A stretch of 15,439 nt of DNA from an uncultured Planctomycetaceae bacterium. GTDB taxonomy: Bacteria > Planctomycetota > Planctomycetia > Planctomycetales > Planctomycetaceae. This document shows, piece after piece, positions 5,327-15,432 of this stretch. The stretch lies in contig CAIJTL010000872.1 of assembly GCA_903823545.1 (NCBI GenBank), positions 1 through 15,439 on the forward strand, read 5' to 3'. Position 1 is the first letter of the stretch, and every line of letters starts with the position of its first letter. A program made the position numbers and the translations under genes. The notes beneath the pieces were generated by a model, which saw nothing but the letters and a program-made list of their open reading frames with translations, made no database searches and had not been told where the DNA came from.

Positions 5327-8300
5327 ATGGTTCTGCGCAAATGGTTGAGTTCGTTAATGAATCCCCGTCAGCAAGTCCGTCCAGCTCGACGCGGCAAGCT
5401 CAACCAGCCTAAGCGTTCCGCCCATCAGACGGCACTCGTCACGACAGAAGTGCTCGAAGCTCGCCAAGTTTTGTCCGCAGTGATCGAGGGAGTTAACCAA
5501 GATTACGGGACTGACAATGCAGATGAGATCACGAATGACGGTACGCTCGACATCTATGGTACGGCGAATGGCAATTCGGTGATGCAGATCACTCGCAACG
5601 GCAACTTTGTCGGGGCGATCCTCGTCAATCCGGACGGACATTGGCGGTTCGCTCAGACGAACTTGGCCGAAGGGAATTACACCTTTCAAGCGAGCGATGG
5701 CGACGGACCAGCATCGACGCTCGATGTGACGATCGACAAGACCGTGCCGACAGCCACGTTATCCACGAGCATTTCGCTCGCGAATCCGACGAATGCGGCG
5801 AGCATTCCAGTCACGCTCAATTTCAGCGAGGCGATCGGCGGACTCTCGCTGAGCGACCTCGTCATCGGCAACGGCACGGCGAGCAACCTCACCGGCAGCG
5901 GTTCGAGTTACTCGTTCGATGTCGCTCCGACTGCTGACGGCGCGGTGACGATTGATCTCGGAGCGAGCACGGTCACCGACATTGCGGGAAACAACAACAC
6001 GGCTGCGGCGACGCTGTCTATCGACTCGGATCGCACGGCACCGGCTTCACCGAGCGTCGAAGCACCAGACGAAGCGCTGCTGACGAACTCGATGTCCGCC
6101 ACGATCAGCGGTTCGGCTGACGCGGGAACTCTCGTCAGCTTGTATGTCGATGCGGACGCGAGCGGCACGCTGTCCGAAGGGGACACGTTGGCCGATTCGC
6201 AACAGCTTGGCGAGATGGCGACCGGCTTCTCATTCACCGCCTCATTGAGCGCGAACGCGACGAATCGCTTTGTCGTTTCGGCGACCGATGTGGCCGGTAA
6301 CGAATCAGACGCAGCGGCGGTTTCGGCAATCACACAGGACTCGATCAATCCACAACCGACGATCACGTTCAATGGCTCAACTCCGACAAACGCGACGAGC
6401 CTAAGTTTCACGATCGACTTCAGCGAGTCGGTCACTGGATTCGATCAAAGCGATCTCGCGGTGCTTAACGGCGTGATCAGCACCTTCATGAGTATCAGTG
6501 CGACACAAGCGACGTTCAATGTCGTACCAAGCGGCGACGGTGATGTGACCATCGACATCGAATCGGGCGCGGCAGTGGACTTGGCCGGCAATTCAAGCGA
6601 CGCGGCGACGCGGAACACCGTCGTTAGCGACACAACGAGGCCGACTGTTTCTTTCACTCCGATTCTCAGCAGTGCAACGAACTCCGCGTTGGTCGGAGTG
6701 ACCGCCACGTTCAGCGAGTCTGTTACCGGCTTTGACCTGTCTGACCTCGGCGTCACGAACGGCAGCGCGAGCAACTTTGCGGGATCAGGCTCGGTCTACA
6801 CATTCGATATTGCACCGACTGCGGACGGCGAAGTTTCCGTGACGTTGGCCGCTGATTCTCTGATGGACCTCGCAGGGAACTCTAACCTTGGCGCGGGCTA
6901 CAGCTTCGATTCCGACCGCACAGCACCGAACGCGCCGAGCGTGACGTCGCCCGCTGCGAACGTCTTGACGAACGGCGAATCCGCGACGATCGCAGGTACG
7001 ATCAGCTCAGACGAGAGCACGACCGTGCGGGTCTATCGCGATGACGACGGTAGCAACACGCTCAGCGAAGGAGACGATTTGGTCGGCGAGCAATCTGTCA
7101 CCGGTGGCGAGGGAGGATCTTCGTTCTCAATTTCGATCCCACTGATTTCAGATTCCGCGTATCGCTTCTTGGTGACGGGAACAGATTCCGTCGGCAACGA
7201 ATCGTCTGCGACGGTCACACAAGCCATCAGGCAAGACCCCATTAGCCCGCAAGCATCGATCTCGATCAGCGGTGCGAACCCGACGAACTCATCGAATCTT
7301 TCGGTCAACGTCAGTTTCGATGAAGAGGTCACCGGTTTCGACGCCAGCGATGTCACTGTCGGCAACGGCACGTTGAGCAACTTCATGGCGATCGACGGTT
7401 CGCACTTCAGCTTCAATGTGACTCCGACAGAAGACGGCGCGGTGACGGTCGATGTGGCCGGGGATGCGGCAGCCGATCTGGCCACAAATCCGAGTCTCGC
7501 GGCGGAGCAAGCCTCCGTCGTCGTCGATCGAGTCCGTCCGACTACGACGCTCACGACGACCGCCAACGATCCGTCGAACGCGAGCACGCTCAGTTACTCA
7601 GTCAACTTCAATGAAGACGTGACGGACTTCGACGTGAGCGATCTCAACGTCACGAACGGCACGGTCTCCAACTTCAGCGGCAGCGGTTCGAGCTACTCAT
7701 TCGATGTGACGCCGACGACAGACGGCAATGTCTCAGTCAGAGTGAGAGACGGTGGTGGAAGTGACGGTGGAGGTGACATTCGCGACACGGCAGGAAACCG
7801 AAACTACGGGTCCAACCAGATCACGCTCGTCAGCGACCGCACGGCTCCGACCATCGCGCTGAGTAGCAATAGCAGCAGTCCGACAAATGAGAACTCGATT
7901 CACGTCAATGTCAGCACGAGCGAAGGTGTGAGTGGACTGACCGCCGAAGACTTCGTCGTCATGAACGCGACGATCGAGAACTTCAGCGGCGATGGCAGCA
8001 GCTATTCGTTCGACTTGTTGCCGATTGAGGACGGAACATTCTCGGCCACCATCGGTGCCGAAGCATTCTCAGACAGCGCCGGCAACGACAATGCCGAAGG
8101 TGATTCGATCTCGCTGACCAGCGATCGCACCGCTCCGACAGTCTCGCTGAGCACCACGTCGGACGACCCGACGAACGATGAACCGATCTCGGTGACGATC
8201 ACCTTCAGCGAGTCGGTCAGCAACTTCGACAGCAGCGACTTGTATGTGATGAACGGCAGCGTGAGCAATTTCTCGGGCGACGGCAGCAGCTACTCGTTCG

Positions 8301-11300
8301 ATTTGACCGCGACAGGTGACGGACCGATTTCCGTTGGCATTGAGAGCAATGTTGCGAGCGACGCCGCTGGAAACGGTAACGATACCGGATCGTTCTCGAT
8401 CACTAGCGATCGCACCGATCCGACCGCGACGATCACGGTCACTCCGAGCAATCCGACCAACGCGGCCTCCATCGAATTCATCGTGACCTTTGACGAGGAC
8501 GTCACCGGCTTGGATGCGAGCGATTTCTCCGTCGGCAACGGCAGCATCAGCGAACTAACCGGCAGCGGTAGTGAGTATCACGTCTGGGTCACTCCGACCG
8601 CTGACGGCACGGTGAGCTTGAGCCTTGCGGAAGATTCGGCGAACGATGCGGCAGGAAACGGCAACGAGGCGGCGGCCGCGTCGATCACGAGTGACCGTAC
8701 CGCTCCGACCGCCACGATCACGTCATCTCTGACCGGCCCGACGAACGCGAACTCGATTCCCGTCACGATCACGTTCAGCGAACCGATCGTGGATTTCAAC
8801 TACGTGGTCATGGTCTCCAACGGTGAGATCAGCGACCTTGTCAGCGACGGAACGACGTTCTCGATCAATGTTGCACCGAATGGTGACGGAGCAGTGACCG
8901 TCACTGTCGGTGCCGGAAGCGCGTTCGATGCGGCTGGCAACAGCAATGCTTCCTCCAGCGAGTTCTCGATCGTCAGCGATCGAACCGCGCCGGTGGTTAC
9001 GTTCACGCGTGCTCCGGCACTTGGCGAAGAGGATTCGCTGCGCACCTTCTACTTCAGCACGAGCGATTTGTCAGAGATTGTTTCTGGGTATCCGCAAGTG
9101 ACCGGCGGCGAAGCCACGATGGGCTTGCTGGAATCGACCTCCTTCAGCTTCATGCCCGAAGACAACGGGACCTTCGTGGTGACCATCACGCAGACCGACG
9201 CCGCTGGTAACACCGGCTCCGCCAGCACGACTGTTGAGGTGGCGAATCTTGATCCGACTGCGAACAACGACTTCGTCAGCCTCACCGGCGGTGAAGGCGA
9301 AATGAGTGGCTGGGAGATTCACGAAGATGAATGGATCTCCGGAGACGGGCTGCTCGACAACGACACTGACCCTGCCGACGAGCATGATCCGCTGACCGTG
9401 ATCGGATACAACGAGGTGAGCGAGTTTGGTGCAGAAGTGACTGTCTACGAAGACGGCAGCTTTGAGTACGACCCGTCCAATGCCGAGGGAGCGCAAGCAC
9501 TCAGCGAGGGCGAAGTCGGCTATGACTTGTTTAGCTACCTGATCTCCGACGGTGACGGCGGCACGAGCGAAGCCACTGTGACTATCCAAGTTCGCGGAGT
9601 GAATGACGCACCGACTCTGAACGATCTCACTCCGGTGAAACTGCCGGTGATCGACGCGAACGACATCTATGGACCCGGTGTGGACATCGCTGAATTCGTT
9701 TCGGACCGTGTCGATGACGTTGATAGCAACTACGCACCGGGCATCGCGATCGTTGGCTTCAGTAAAGGGACGACGAAAGGAAACTGGCAGTTCTCCACGG
9801 ACGACGGCGAGAACTGGACCACGATCACCGGGACCGGTGAATCGAACGCCTTGCACCTTGCGGCAGACGGTCACACGCGAATTCGACTGCTGCCTGACGG
9901 CTCACGCACTGGCACAGCGGTGTTGAATGTCCGCGCTTGGGACACGTCGAATGATGTCGCGAACGGTGAGTATTCGGAGATCGAAGAAACCGGCGGAACA
10001 TCGGCTTACAGCGACGACAAGATGGCGGTTCGCCAAGCAGTCTTGGCTGCTGCTGCTGATGCGACAATCGCTGTTGCTGATACCTACGACACCCAAGGCA
10101 ACGAAGGTATGCGGACGATGTTCTCCGGCGGTGAAGGTGGCTCGTATGAGGGTGATGGCTGGTATGGTGACATGCCGACAGACATGCCTCCCAAAGATGG
10201 TGGTGAGTACGACGGTCCTTATGATGAGCCCTATGAAGAGGGTGAAGAGTACAGATACTTCGGCACGTTCGATCAACCGCCGGGAAGCATCGTCGGCAAC
10301 GTGCTCGATAACGACATCGACCCTGATTCCGACTTGTCTGAATTCGCGGGAGTTCACTTTGCAACCAATCTCGACTTCGGATTGCTCAGCGGGATGTTTG
10401 GCGAACTTGATGGCCCGATTGAACTCGACGCACCACCCGATGGCTTCCAGATTGGGCTCACGCAGTTTGGCTTCCTGATTCACAGCATCGACGGCAGTTT
10501 TTCGTACCAAGCCGAACCAAACTACTTCGCCTCGCTGGCTGAAGGGGAACAACAACTCGACGGCTTCACCTACTTCGTGACCGACGGTCGCCTCACCAGC
10601 AACGTGGCCGCTGTCTCGCTGATTCTGACCGGCGTTAACGACGCTCCGCAGCAACACAACTACGTCGAGAATCAGAATGCGACCGAAGGAGAATCGTTCT
10701 TCCTTGGCCTGCCGAGCAATCTGTTTGAGGACGTCGATAACGGCGACCAGATCACGCTCTCGGCCACTCAGTGGGACGATTCGCCGCTGCCAAGCTGGCT
10801 CAGCTTCAATGCCGAAGAGGGAACCTTCGAGGGAACTCCGGAAGATGGCGACAACGGTTTCTTCGGAATCCGCGTGACCGCTACGGACTCTTACGGTGTC
10901 ACCGCCTCGACGACCTTCGGCCTCAATGTCTGGAGCGTCAACTACGCACCGCAGGTCGCCATCGAACTGGGTGACGGATCAATCCTGGAAGACGACTTCT
11001 TCTCCTTCAACCTCTTGACCGGCGAATCGAGCGGCAGCATCAGTGATGGCGGCGAAGGTGGCAGCGACGGGGGAAGTGATGGCGGCGGCGACGGCGGTGG
11101 GCCGACGTTTGTGGACACTGATGCGGGTGACGTGCTGACGCTCTCCGCGACATTCAACGGCGAAAGCCTGCCAAGCTGGATCACGTTCAACGGCGAAGTC
11201 ATCAGCTTTTCTCCCACCAACGACAACGTGGGGAATCACGAGCTAACGATTACCGCCACTGATCTGGGCGGTCTCTCAACATCACAAACCCTGACGATTC

Positions 11301-12481
11301 ACATCGAGAACGTGAACGACGCGCCCACAGTGGCCGGGACGATCGAGGACCAAACAGCCACGGAAGGATCGACGAGATACATCACGTTGCCAGTCGGTCT
11401 CTTCAACGATGTTGATGCCGGAGACAGCCTGACTCTGACCGCGAGTAAGGCCGATGATTGTCCGCTGCCAAGCTGGATCAGTTTCGATGCGGAGACACAA
11501 ACCTTCGCCGTTTCCGCTGGCTGGAACAACGCCGGTGAATACTGCTTCCGAGTCACCGCGACCGACGGCAGCGGAGCGAGTGCTTCGACGACGTTCGAAC
11601 TCACGGTAGAAAACAGCCTGATCTCAGTCGTCGCAGTCGGTGATGAAGTTGCGACAGCTTGGTCGGTATTCGCCGACATGGACGGCTATCTGCACGTCAC
11701 GGCCAACGGCGTCGAGGCCATTGAGTCACTGCCGATCAGCGAAGTCGGATCGTTGCTGATCGTCTCTGGCGACGAGAGCGACACGATCGTGTTGGATGTC
11801 TCACTCAACACGGGCCTCACAGGATCGGTCATTCTGAGCGGTGGCGGTGGAGACGATGTCATCAACGCTTCCGCAGCAACGTTTGCGGTTGAAGTTTATG
11901 GCGGTGGCGGGCACGACAACGTGATTACCGGAGCGGGCAATGACCTAGTTGATGGCGAAGATGGGAATGACACGCTCAACGGCTCGGCTGGCGATGACAC
12001 CATGCTCGGCGGTGAAGGAAACGACACGCTGCGTGGCGGCGGCGGTGCCGACGCACTCGATGGTGGTGACGACAACGATTACCTGCTTGGGCAAGGTGGC
12101 AACGGCGACACACTGCTAGGAGGTGCCGGAGACGACATCCTTGATGGCGGTGTTGGCAACGACTTCCTGTTTGGCGGCTCAGGCAACGACCTGCTCCTCG
12201 GCGGAACAGGAAGCGACATCCTCAGCGGCGGACTCGATAACGACACGCTGAAAGGCGACGCCGGCAACGACATTCTGATCGGCGGGTTCGGAGTCGATAA
12301 CCTAATCGGTGGCAGTGGCCAAGACATTGGACTCGGCGGCGAAGGAAACATCCCACGCGAGGGAACAGGTGCTGCTGACGTCGGCGACAACATCGGAATC
12401 GACGTCGAAACTCGCGACGAAAACTTCAATAGCCTCTACGACTGGGAGACGATGGAGTTCAAGGTCAAGTGGCTCAAGTAG
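5327..12481 (+). CDS. Giant surface/secreted RTX adhesin-like protein with Ig-like and cadherin-like repeats
   Basis: 2384 residues from the ATG at 5327. Residues 1-51 are basic and end in LEARQVLSA (43-51), close to the LEPR-XLL export motif of planctomycete giant proteins. There is no classical hydrophobic signal core. An opening beta segment runs to 136. Eleven Ig-like modules (137-1217) follow: nine of the Big_12 kind (PTNxxSI, FSExVTGFDxSDL, [18 protein letters not shown], DxAGN) and two of another kind at 235-337 and 530-636 with EF-hand-like loops. A further Ig-like module lies at 1218-1308. Cadherin-like modules with LLDNDTDP or VLDNDIDP lie at 1309-1427 and 1580-1772, flanking a GNWQFS...RAWD module (1428-1579). 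Three dystroglycan/He_PIG-type modules with LPSW[LI] lie at 1773-2096. Next come a beta segment (2097-2171), about 17 RTX nonapeptides GGxGNDxLx (2172-2340) and a 44-residue tail. The whole suggests a calcium-stiffened adhesin or matrix protein. No type I secretion genes are in the window. Binding target unknown. Confidence 0.88.
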   Translation: MVLRKWLSSLMNPRQQVRPARRGKLNQPKRSAHQTALVTTEVLEARQVLSAVIEGVNQDYGTDNADEITNDGTLDIYGTANGNSVMQITRNGNFVGAILVNPDGHWRFAQTNLAEGNYTFQASDGDGPASTLDVTIDKTVPTATLSTSISLANPTNAASIPVTLNFSEAIGGLSLSDLVIGNGTASNLTGSGSSYSFDVAPTADGAVTIDLGASTVTDIAGNNNTAAATLSIDSDRTAPASPSVEAPDEALLTNSMSATISGSADAGTLVSLYVDADASGTLSEGDTLADSQQLGEMATGFSFTASLSANATNRFVVSATDVAGNESDAAAVSAITQDSINPQPTITFNGSTPTNATSLSFTIDFSESVTGFDQSDLAVLNGVISTFMSISATQATFNVVPSGDGDVTIDIESGAAVDLAGNSSDAATRNTVVSDTTRPTVSFTPILSSATNSALVGVTATFSESVTGFDLSDLGVTNGSASNFAGSGSVYTFDIAPTADGEVSVTLAADSLMDLAGNSNLGAGYSFDSDRTAPNAPSVTSPAANVLTNGESATIAGTISSDESTTVRVYRDDDGSNTLSEGDDLVGEQSVTGGEGGSSFSISIPLISDSAYRFLVTGTDSVGNESSATVTQAIRQDPISPQASISISGANPTNSSNLSVNVSFDEEVTGFDASDVTVGNGTLSNFMAIDGSHFSFNVTPTEDGAVTVDVAGDAAADLATNPSLAAEQASVVVDRVRPTTTLTTTANDPSNASTLSYSVNFNEDVTDFDVSDLNVTNGTVSNFSGSGSSYSFDVTPTTDGNVSVRVRDGGGSDGGGDIRDTAGNRNYGSNQITLVSDRTAPTIALSSNSSSPTNENSIHVNVSTSEGVSGLTAEDFVVMNATIENFSGDGSSYSFDLLPIEDGTFSATIGAEAFSDSAGNDNAEGDSISLTSDRTAPTVSLSTTSDDPTNDEPISVTITFSESVSNFDSSDLYVMNGSVSNFSGDGSSYSFDLTATGDGPISVGIESNVASDAAGNGNDTGSFSITSDRTDPTATITVTPSNPTNAASIEFIVTFDEDVTGLDASDFSVGNGSISELTGSGSEYHVWVTPTADGTVSLSLAEDSANDAAGNGNEAAAASITSDRTAPTATITSSLTGPTNANSIPVTITFSEPIVDFNYVVMVSNGEISDLVSDGTTFSINVAPNGDGAVTVTVGAGSAFDAAGNSNASSSEFSIVSDRTAPVVTFTRAPALGEEDSLRTFYFSTSDLSEIVSGYPQVTGGEATMGLLESTSFSFMPEDNGTFVVTITQTDAAGNTGSASTTVEVANLDPTANNDFVSLTGGEGEMSGWEIHEDEWISGDGLLDNDTDPADEHDPLTVIGYNEVSEFGAEVTVYEDGSFEYDPSNAEGAQALSEGEVGYDLFSYLISDGDGGTSEATVTIQVRGVNDAPTLNDLTPVKLPVIDANDIYGPGVDIAEFVSDRVDDVDSNYAPGIAIVGFSKGTTKGNWQFSTDDGENWTTITGTGESNALHLAADGHTRIRLLPDGSRTGTAVLNVRAWDTSNDVANGEYSEIEETGGTSAYSDDKMAVRQAVLAAAADATIAVADTYDTQGNEGMRTMFSGGEGGSYEGDGWYGDMPTDMPPKDGGEYDGPYDEPYEEGEEYRYFGTFDQPPGSIVGNVLDNDIDPDSDLSEFAGVHFATNLDFGLLSGMFGELDGPIELDAPPDGFQIGLTQFGFLIHSIDGSFSYQAEPNYFASLAEGEQQLDGFTYFVTDGRLTSNVAAVSLILTGVNDAPQQHNYVENQNATEGESFFLGLPSNLFEDVDNGDQITLSATQWDDSPLPSWLSFNAEEGTFEGTPEDGDNGFFGIRVTATDSYGVTASTTFGLNVWSVNYAPQVAIELGDGSILEDDFFSFNLLTGESSGSISDGGEGGSDGGSDGGGDGGGPTFVDTDAGDVLTLSATFNGESLPSWITFNGEVISFSPTNDNVGNHELTITATDLGGLSTSQTLTIHIENVNDAPTVAGTIEDQTATEGSTRYITLPVGLFNDVDAGDSLTLTASKADDCPLPSWISFDAETQTFAVSAGWNNAGEYCFRVTATDGSGASASTTFELTVENSLISVVAVGDEVATAWSVFADMDGYLHVTANGVEAIESLPISEVGSLLIVSGDESDTIVLDVSLNTGLTGSVILSGGGGDDVINASAATFAVEVYGGGGHDNVITGAGNDLVDGEDGNDTLNGSAGDDTMLGGEGNDTLRGGGGADALDGGDDNDYLLGQGGNGDTLLGGAGDDILDGGVGNDFLFGGSGNDLLLGGTGSDILSGGLDNDTLKGDAGNDILIGGFGVDNLIGGSGQDIGLGGEGNIPREGTGAADVGDNIGIDVETRDENFNSLYDWETMEFKVKWLK
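5735..7525 (+). repeat. Tandem duplication of a three-domain unit in the adhesin gene
   Basis: The coding sequence for residues 137-434 (894 nt) and 435-733 (897 nt) has the same module order: Big_12-like, EF-loop Ig-like, Big_12-like. Unit-specific features are shared in order. The first domains end in SDRTAP[AN] before the middle domain. The middle domains carry DxDxSxTLSEGD-like loops. The linkers read QDSINPQ and QDPISPQ. The third domains have FMSI and FMAI where the other repeats have SGSGSSY. This supports duplication of the whole unit rather than of single domains. Confidence 0.65.
11840..12349 (+). repeat. RTX (hemolysin-type calcium-binding) nonapeptide coding repeats
   Basis: About 17 repeats of the form GGxGxDxLx, for example [27 protein letters not shown] and GGTGSDILS, run through residues 2172-2340 of the giant protein. 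One unit, [10 protein letters not shown], has ten residues, and an 11-residue break ([11 protein letters not shown]) follows the first unit. The family folds into a parallel beta-roll on binding calcium outside the cell and is typical of type I secretion substrates. Confidence 0.92.
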
Positions 12482-12539
12482 CCCTAGAGGGTGAGATCGC
12501 TTGGTTGAGTTTCAGGCAATCTCTTTGATGGCAGAAAAC

Positions 12540-12583
12540 AAATAGGACGGATAGGTCGCATACGACTTATCCGTCCTATTTTT
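12540..12583. terminator. Strong intrinsic terminator, bidirectional
   Basis: AAATAGGACGGATAGGTCG at 12540-12558 pairs with 12563-12581, differing at one position that still allows a G-T pair. The loop is CATA and the T-run continues to 12583. It lies 58 bases past the stop of the giant protein gene. On the other strand a T-rich stretch also follows, so it probably terminates the converging serine hydrolase transcript too. Confidence 0.92.
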
Positions 12584-12607
12584 CATATTGGCTCTGAGAT
12601 CACGCAG

Positions 12608-13798
12608 CTACTTCGCGAACTTGTCGAACGCCGCCTTGTTGAACGCCCCTTGAGCTTTGCCGCCGTCGCCAGGATAGCCCGCGTGTTGCACCATCCAGAT
12701 CGTGATGAGTCCCCGTTGCGGGTCGATGTTCATGTTCGTGGAGTACGCGCCGCCGTGACCGGCTGGGCCGGGAATGACGCTCTCGTTGTTCGCCTTGCGG
12801 CTGGTGGACCAACCGAGTCCGTAACCGTTTTCACCCTTGCCTTGATTGAGCAAGTCACCGGTTTGCGTCGAGGTCATCGCTCGCACTGACGCTTCGGAGA
12901 TGATTCGTTTGCCGTCGTGGACGCCGCCATTCATCGCCATGCGACAGAAAAGAGCGAGATCACTCGCCGTTGAAAAATACCCGCCCGCCGGTGACGGGCC
13001 GCGTTTGAGATTGTTGAGCGGGTACGTCAACTGATTGACCGTCGTCTCTTCGAGATCGTTCTTCGCCGCGTTCGGTTTGTACGACTTCGCCAACCGCGTC
13101 AGTTGCTCATCATTGAGCCAGAACGTCGTGTCTTTCATTCCGAGCACTTTGAAAATCCGCTCGTCGAGGAATCGCTCATAAGGCATCCCGCTGACGACTT
13201 CGATGATTCGGCCAGCCGTGTTGATCCCTGCATTGCTGTATTGGTACTTGGTCCCCGGCTCGAACATCAACGGCGTGAGTCCGTAACTGATCCCCGCTTC
13301 TTTCAGCGAGAGCATGTCGATTTGCTTCTCGGCGCGCGATAGATGCGGCAGGCCGCTCGTGTGTGCCAGCACATCTTTGATCGTGATGGGCCGAGCCGGC
13401 TTCTTGAGCACGACCAAATCACCCGACTGAGCGACATTGACCATCTGTCCGGCGAACTCCGGCAAATACTTTTCGACCGGATCTTCGATGCTCAGCTTCC
13501 CTTCATCAACCAAGATCATCACTGCCGCACCGGTAATCGGTTTCGACATCGATGCGATCCAAAACAAGCAGTCGGTCGTCATCGCCTTCTTGGCCGCGAT
13601 GTCCGCAAAGCCGACTGCGTCGATCGTCAACGTCTTCTCTTTTGTCGAAACCAATGTCACCGCACCGGCTAAAGAATGACTCTCAACAAACGGCTGCAAC
13701 GCCGCCCTAATCGCCGGTTCCGCCGCTCGCACGAGTTGCGAGTTCAATGCCAAAACGGCGGTCAGCAGACAGAACCACGATCGTCGCAAACAACTCAT
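12608..13798 (-). CDS. Secreted serine hydrolase, beta-lactamase family (class C / esterase-like)
   Basis: 396 residues. A signal peptide covers about residues 1-26 (LLTAVLALNS core, cleavage near RAAE). The fold signatures of the class C beta-lactamase/DD-peptidase/EstB family are present: SMSK at 83-86 (nucleophile S83, base K86), YSN at 187-189 and HGG at 348-350. Around them are the usual family segments (LAHTSGLPH, PGTKYQYSNAG, NGYGLGW). Length is normal. Members hydrolyse beta-lactams, peptides or ester bonds; the sequence does not tell which, and most planctomycete relatives are not resistance enzymes. AGGAG stands 7 bases before the ATG at 13798. The gene follows pepT on the same strand after 146 bp occupied largely by a palindrome, so co-transcription is possible. 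It ends 24 bases from the shared terminator at 12540-12583. Confidence 0.9.
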   Translation of the reverse strand: MSCLRRSWFCLLTAVLALNSQLVRAAEPAIRAALQPFVESHSLAGAVTLVSTKEKTLTIDAVGFADIAAKKAMTTDCLFWIASMSKPITGAAVMILVDEGKLSIEDPVEKYLPEFAGQMVNVAQSGDLVVLKKPARPITIKDVLAHTSGLPHLSRAEKQIDMLSLKEAGISYGLTPLMFEPGTKYQYSNAGINTAGRIIEVVSGMPYERFLDERIFKVLGMKDTTFWLNDEQLTRLAKSYKPNAAKNDLEETTVNQLTYPLNNLKRGPSPAGGYFSTASDLALFCRMAMNGGVHDGKRIISEASVRAMTSTQTGDLLNQGKGENGYGLGWSTSRKANNESVIPGPAGHGGAYSTNMNIDPQRGLITIWMVQHAGYPGDGGKAQGAFNKAAFDKFAK

Positions 13799-13858
13799 CG
13801 TCTGACTCCTGGGGAAAGAGAAATCTCAAAAGCACGCGGCAAAATTGAATCATCCTCA

Positions 13859-13945
13859 AGGAGTTGGTGAGCCGGGCTGCGTCAATCCCCGGACACGGCT
13901 GTCGGCAGTCCGGGGGCTGACGCACCCGGCTCACCAAGAACTCCT
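13859..13945. repeat. 87-bp imperfect palindrome between pepT and the serine hydrolase gene
   Basis: AGGAGTT (13859-13865) pairs with AACTCCT (13939-13945). GGTGAGCCGGG pairs with CCCGGCTCACC after a 3-base bulge on the right arm. Further in, TGCGTCAATCCCCGGAC pairs with the right arm at 15 of 17 positions, leaving a loop of about 13 bases. The outer end touches the pepT stop codon. No T-run follows on the minus strand, so it is a poor intrinsic terminator. It could stabilise the pepT mRNA 3' end or be a REP-like dispersed element. Confidence 0.75.
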
Positions 13946-15195
13946 CATGCCTCTTCCCGTCCCCAAGCGATTGCCAATTGGACCAGCACATTGACGGCCG
14001 ATTGCATCTCTTCCACGCTGGTCCATTCGCGAGGAGAGTGCGGATTGTGTTCGCCAGTTGAGAGGTTTGGCGTTGGCAGTCCCATCGCCGTGAGCAGTGA
14101 GCCATCGGTCCCGCCTCGCACGATAGTTGTTTGCGGTGTGAGTCCCGCAGCAGCAGTGGCTTCGACCGCTTTCGGGACTGCTCGCGGTTCTTTGCTCAGC
14201 CCGTCGCGCATATTGCGGTATTGCTGTTTGATCTCGATTTCGATTTTGGCTTTCGGGTTTTCGGAGCGAAGTTCGATCGCGAGGTTTTCCAAGATGAGCG
14301 CGTATACGCCCAATTGCGAAGTCTCGAAGTCACGCAGGATCAGGCGAGCTTCCGCCTGCGCGACGCCCCCTTCGATCGAGTACGGATGAATGAAGCCTTG
14401 ACGATCACACGTTGTCTCTGGCGCGAGCGTTGTACGCGGCAGTGCGGTGAGGAAGTCAGACAGAATCCGAATCGCATTGACCATGACGTCTTTGCCGACG
14501 GAAGGATGCGTGTTAACGCCGGTTACTCGCACGATCGCTTGATCGGCTGAAAACGTTTCGCAGTCGATCATCCCTTGGCTGTCACCGTCGAGCGTGTAGC
14601 CGCACACGGCGTTGATGTCTGCGACTCGCAGATGCTGCGTGCCACGACCGATCTCCTCATCACACGTGAAGACCAAACGAATCGGTCCGTGTTCGATATT
14701 GCGGCGTTTCATCAATTGTTCGGCAGCCGCCATGATCACGGCAACTCCTGCTTTATCATCAGCACCGAGCAGTGTTGTGCCGTCCGTCGTGATAATCGTC
14801 CCGCCGATCAAATCACGCAGCACAGGATTCTCGTCGACGCGAATGATCTGACTCGGATCACCTGGCAACGTGATATCGCCCCCGGCGTAATTGCGATGCA
14901 CGATTGGCTTCACATTCGTGCCCGAAGTTTCTGGCGAAGTATCAACGTGAGCGAGCCACGCGATCGTCGGCCCACGATGAGAGGTCGTGGAGGGAACGGT
15001 CGCCATCACGATCCCGAACTCACTCATCGACACGTCCTGCAATCCGAGCTGCAGACATTCGTCCGCCAACATGCGGCTCAAGTCAAGTTGCTTCATTGTG
15101 CTCGGGGACGTTTGGCTGTGCTCATCCGCTTGCGTGTCGATTTTCACGTAACGCAAAAAGCGTTCTAAAAGTTGTTCGCGTTCATCAGTTGCCAT
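13945..15195 (-). CDS. pepT: Peptidase T (tripeptide aminopeptidase, M20B zinc enzyme)
   Basis: 416 residues from the ATG at 15195, about the usual size of peptidase T (just over 400). The family's di-zinc site is visible: HVD at 83-85 (H83, D85), GADDKAG at 144-150 (bridging D146), DEE at 179-181 (general base E180, ligand E181) and D203 in TLDGD. The last histidine lies in GEHNPHS at 381-387. The signature RGGTDG is at 360-365, and the lid-domain segment NTHPS is at 228-232. The enzyme removes the N-terminal residue from tripeptides in the cytoplasm. AAGGAG 7 bases before 15195 fixes the start; an upstream in-frame ATG at 15249 has no such site. The serine hydrolase gene follows on the same strand. 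Nothing unusual is seen in the protein. Confidence 0.95.
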   Translation of the reverse strand: MATDEREQLLERFLRYVKIDTQADEHSQTSPSTMKQLDLSRMLADECLQLGLQDVSMSEFGIVMATVPSTTSHRGPTIAWLAHVDTSPETSGTNVKPIVHRNYAGGDITLPGDPSQIIRVDENPVLRDLIGGTIITTDGTTLLGADDKAGVAVIMAAAEQLMKRRNIEHGPIRLVFTCDEEIGRGTQHLRVADINAVCGYTLDGDSQGMIDCETFSADQAIVRVTGVNTHPSVGKDVMVNAIRILSDFLTALPRTTLAPETTCDRQGFIHPYSIEGGVAQAEARLILRDFETSQLGVYALILENLAIELRSENPKAKIEIEIKQQYRNMRDGLSKEPRAVPKAVEATAAAGLTPQTTIVRGGTDGSLLTAMGLPTPNLSTGEHNPHSPREWTSVEEMQSAVNVLVQLAIAWGREEA

Positions 15196-15406
15196 CAGTG
15201 GCTCCTTCCTAAAATTGGGTGACTCAGTGAGGGCGAGCATTCTTGGCAAACACTCACAAGGCAGGAAGGGAGTCGGTCATCGCGACGACGAACTTTTTGG
15301 CCATCAAACGGTCGGACTCAGGATGTTGTTTGCGTTTTCTCTGCTCAGCAAACGTTGAAATTCTTGTTGCGACGAGAAGATTTTGCGTGAGCCGACACAC
15401 TAACCC

Positions 15407-15432
15407 GAAGCGTGAGCGAGGGCGAACGCTTC
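15407..15432. repeat. Short inverted repeat of probable dispersed type near the window end
   Basis: GAAGCGT at 15407-15413 and ACGCTTC at 15426-15432 are exact inverse copies around a 12-base spacer, preceded by TAACCC. TAACCCGAAGCGTGAGCGAG resembles a repeat I recall from planctomycete intergenic DNA. The stretch 15196-15439 upstream of pepT otherwise contains no gene that I can support. Confidence 0.4.

Noticed and set aside
5908..10657. Several long minus-strand frames opposite the giant gene (for example 5908-6435, 9071-9874, 9902-10657)
   Set aside because: They mirror the repeat-rich, GC-biased coding strand and are low-complexity Ser/Ala/Val or Arg/His-rich translations with no motifs.
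11840..12349. Short regularly spaced DNA repeats that could suggest a CRISPR or satellite array
   Set aside because: The period is 27 nt in frame and encodes GGxGxDxLx RTX nonapeptides; there are no identical repeats with unique spacers.
12608..13798. Antibiotic-resistance beta-lactamase
   Set aside because: The SxxK, YSN and HGG motifs define a broad esterase/peptidase superfamily; nothing here indicates resistance.
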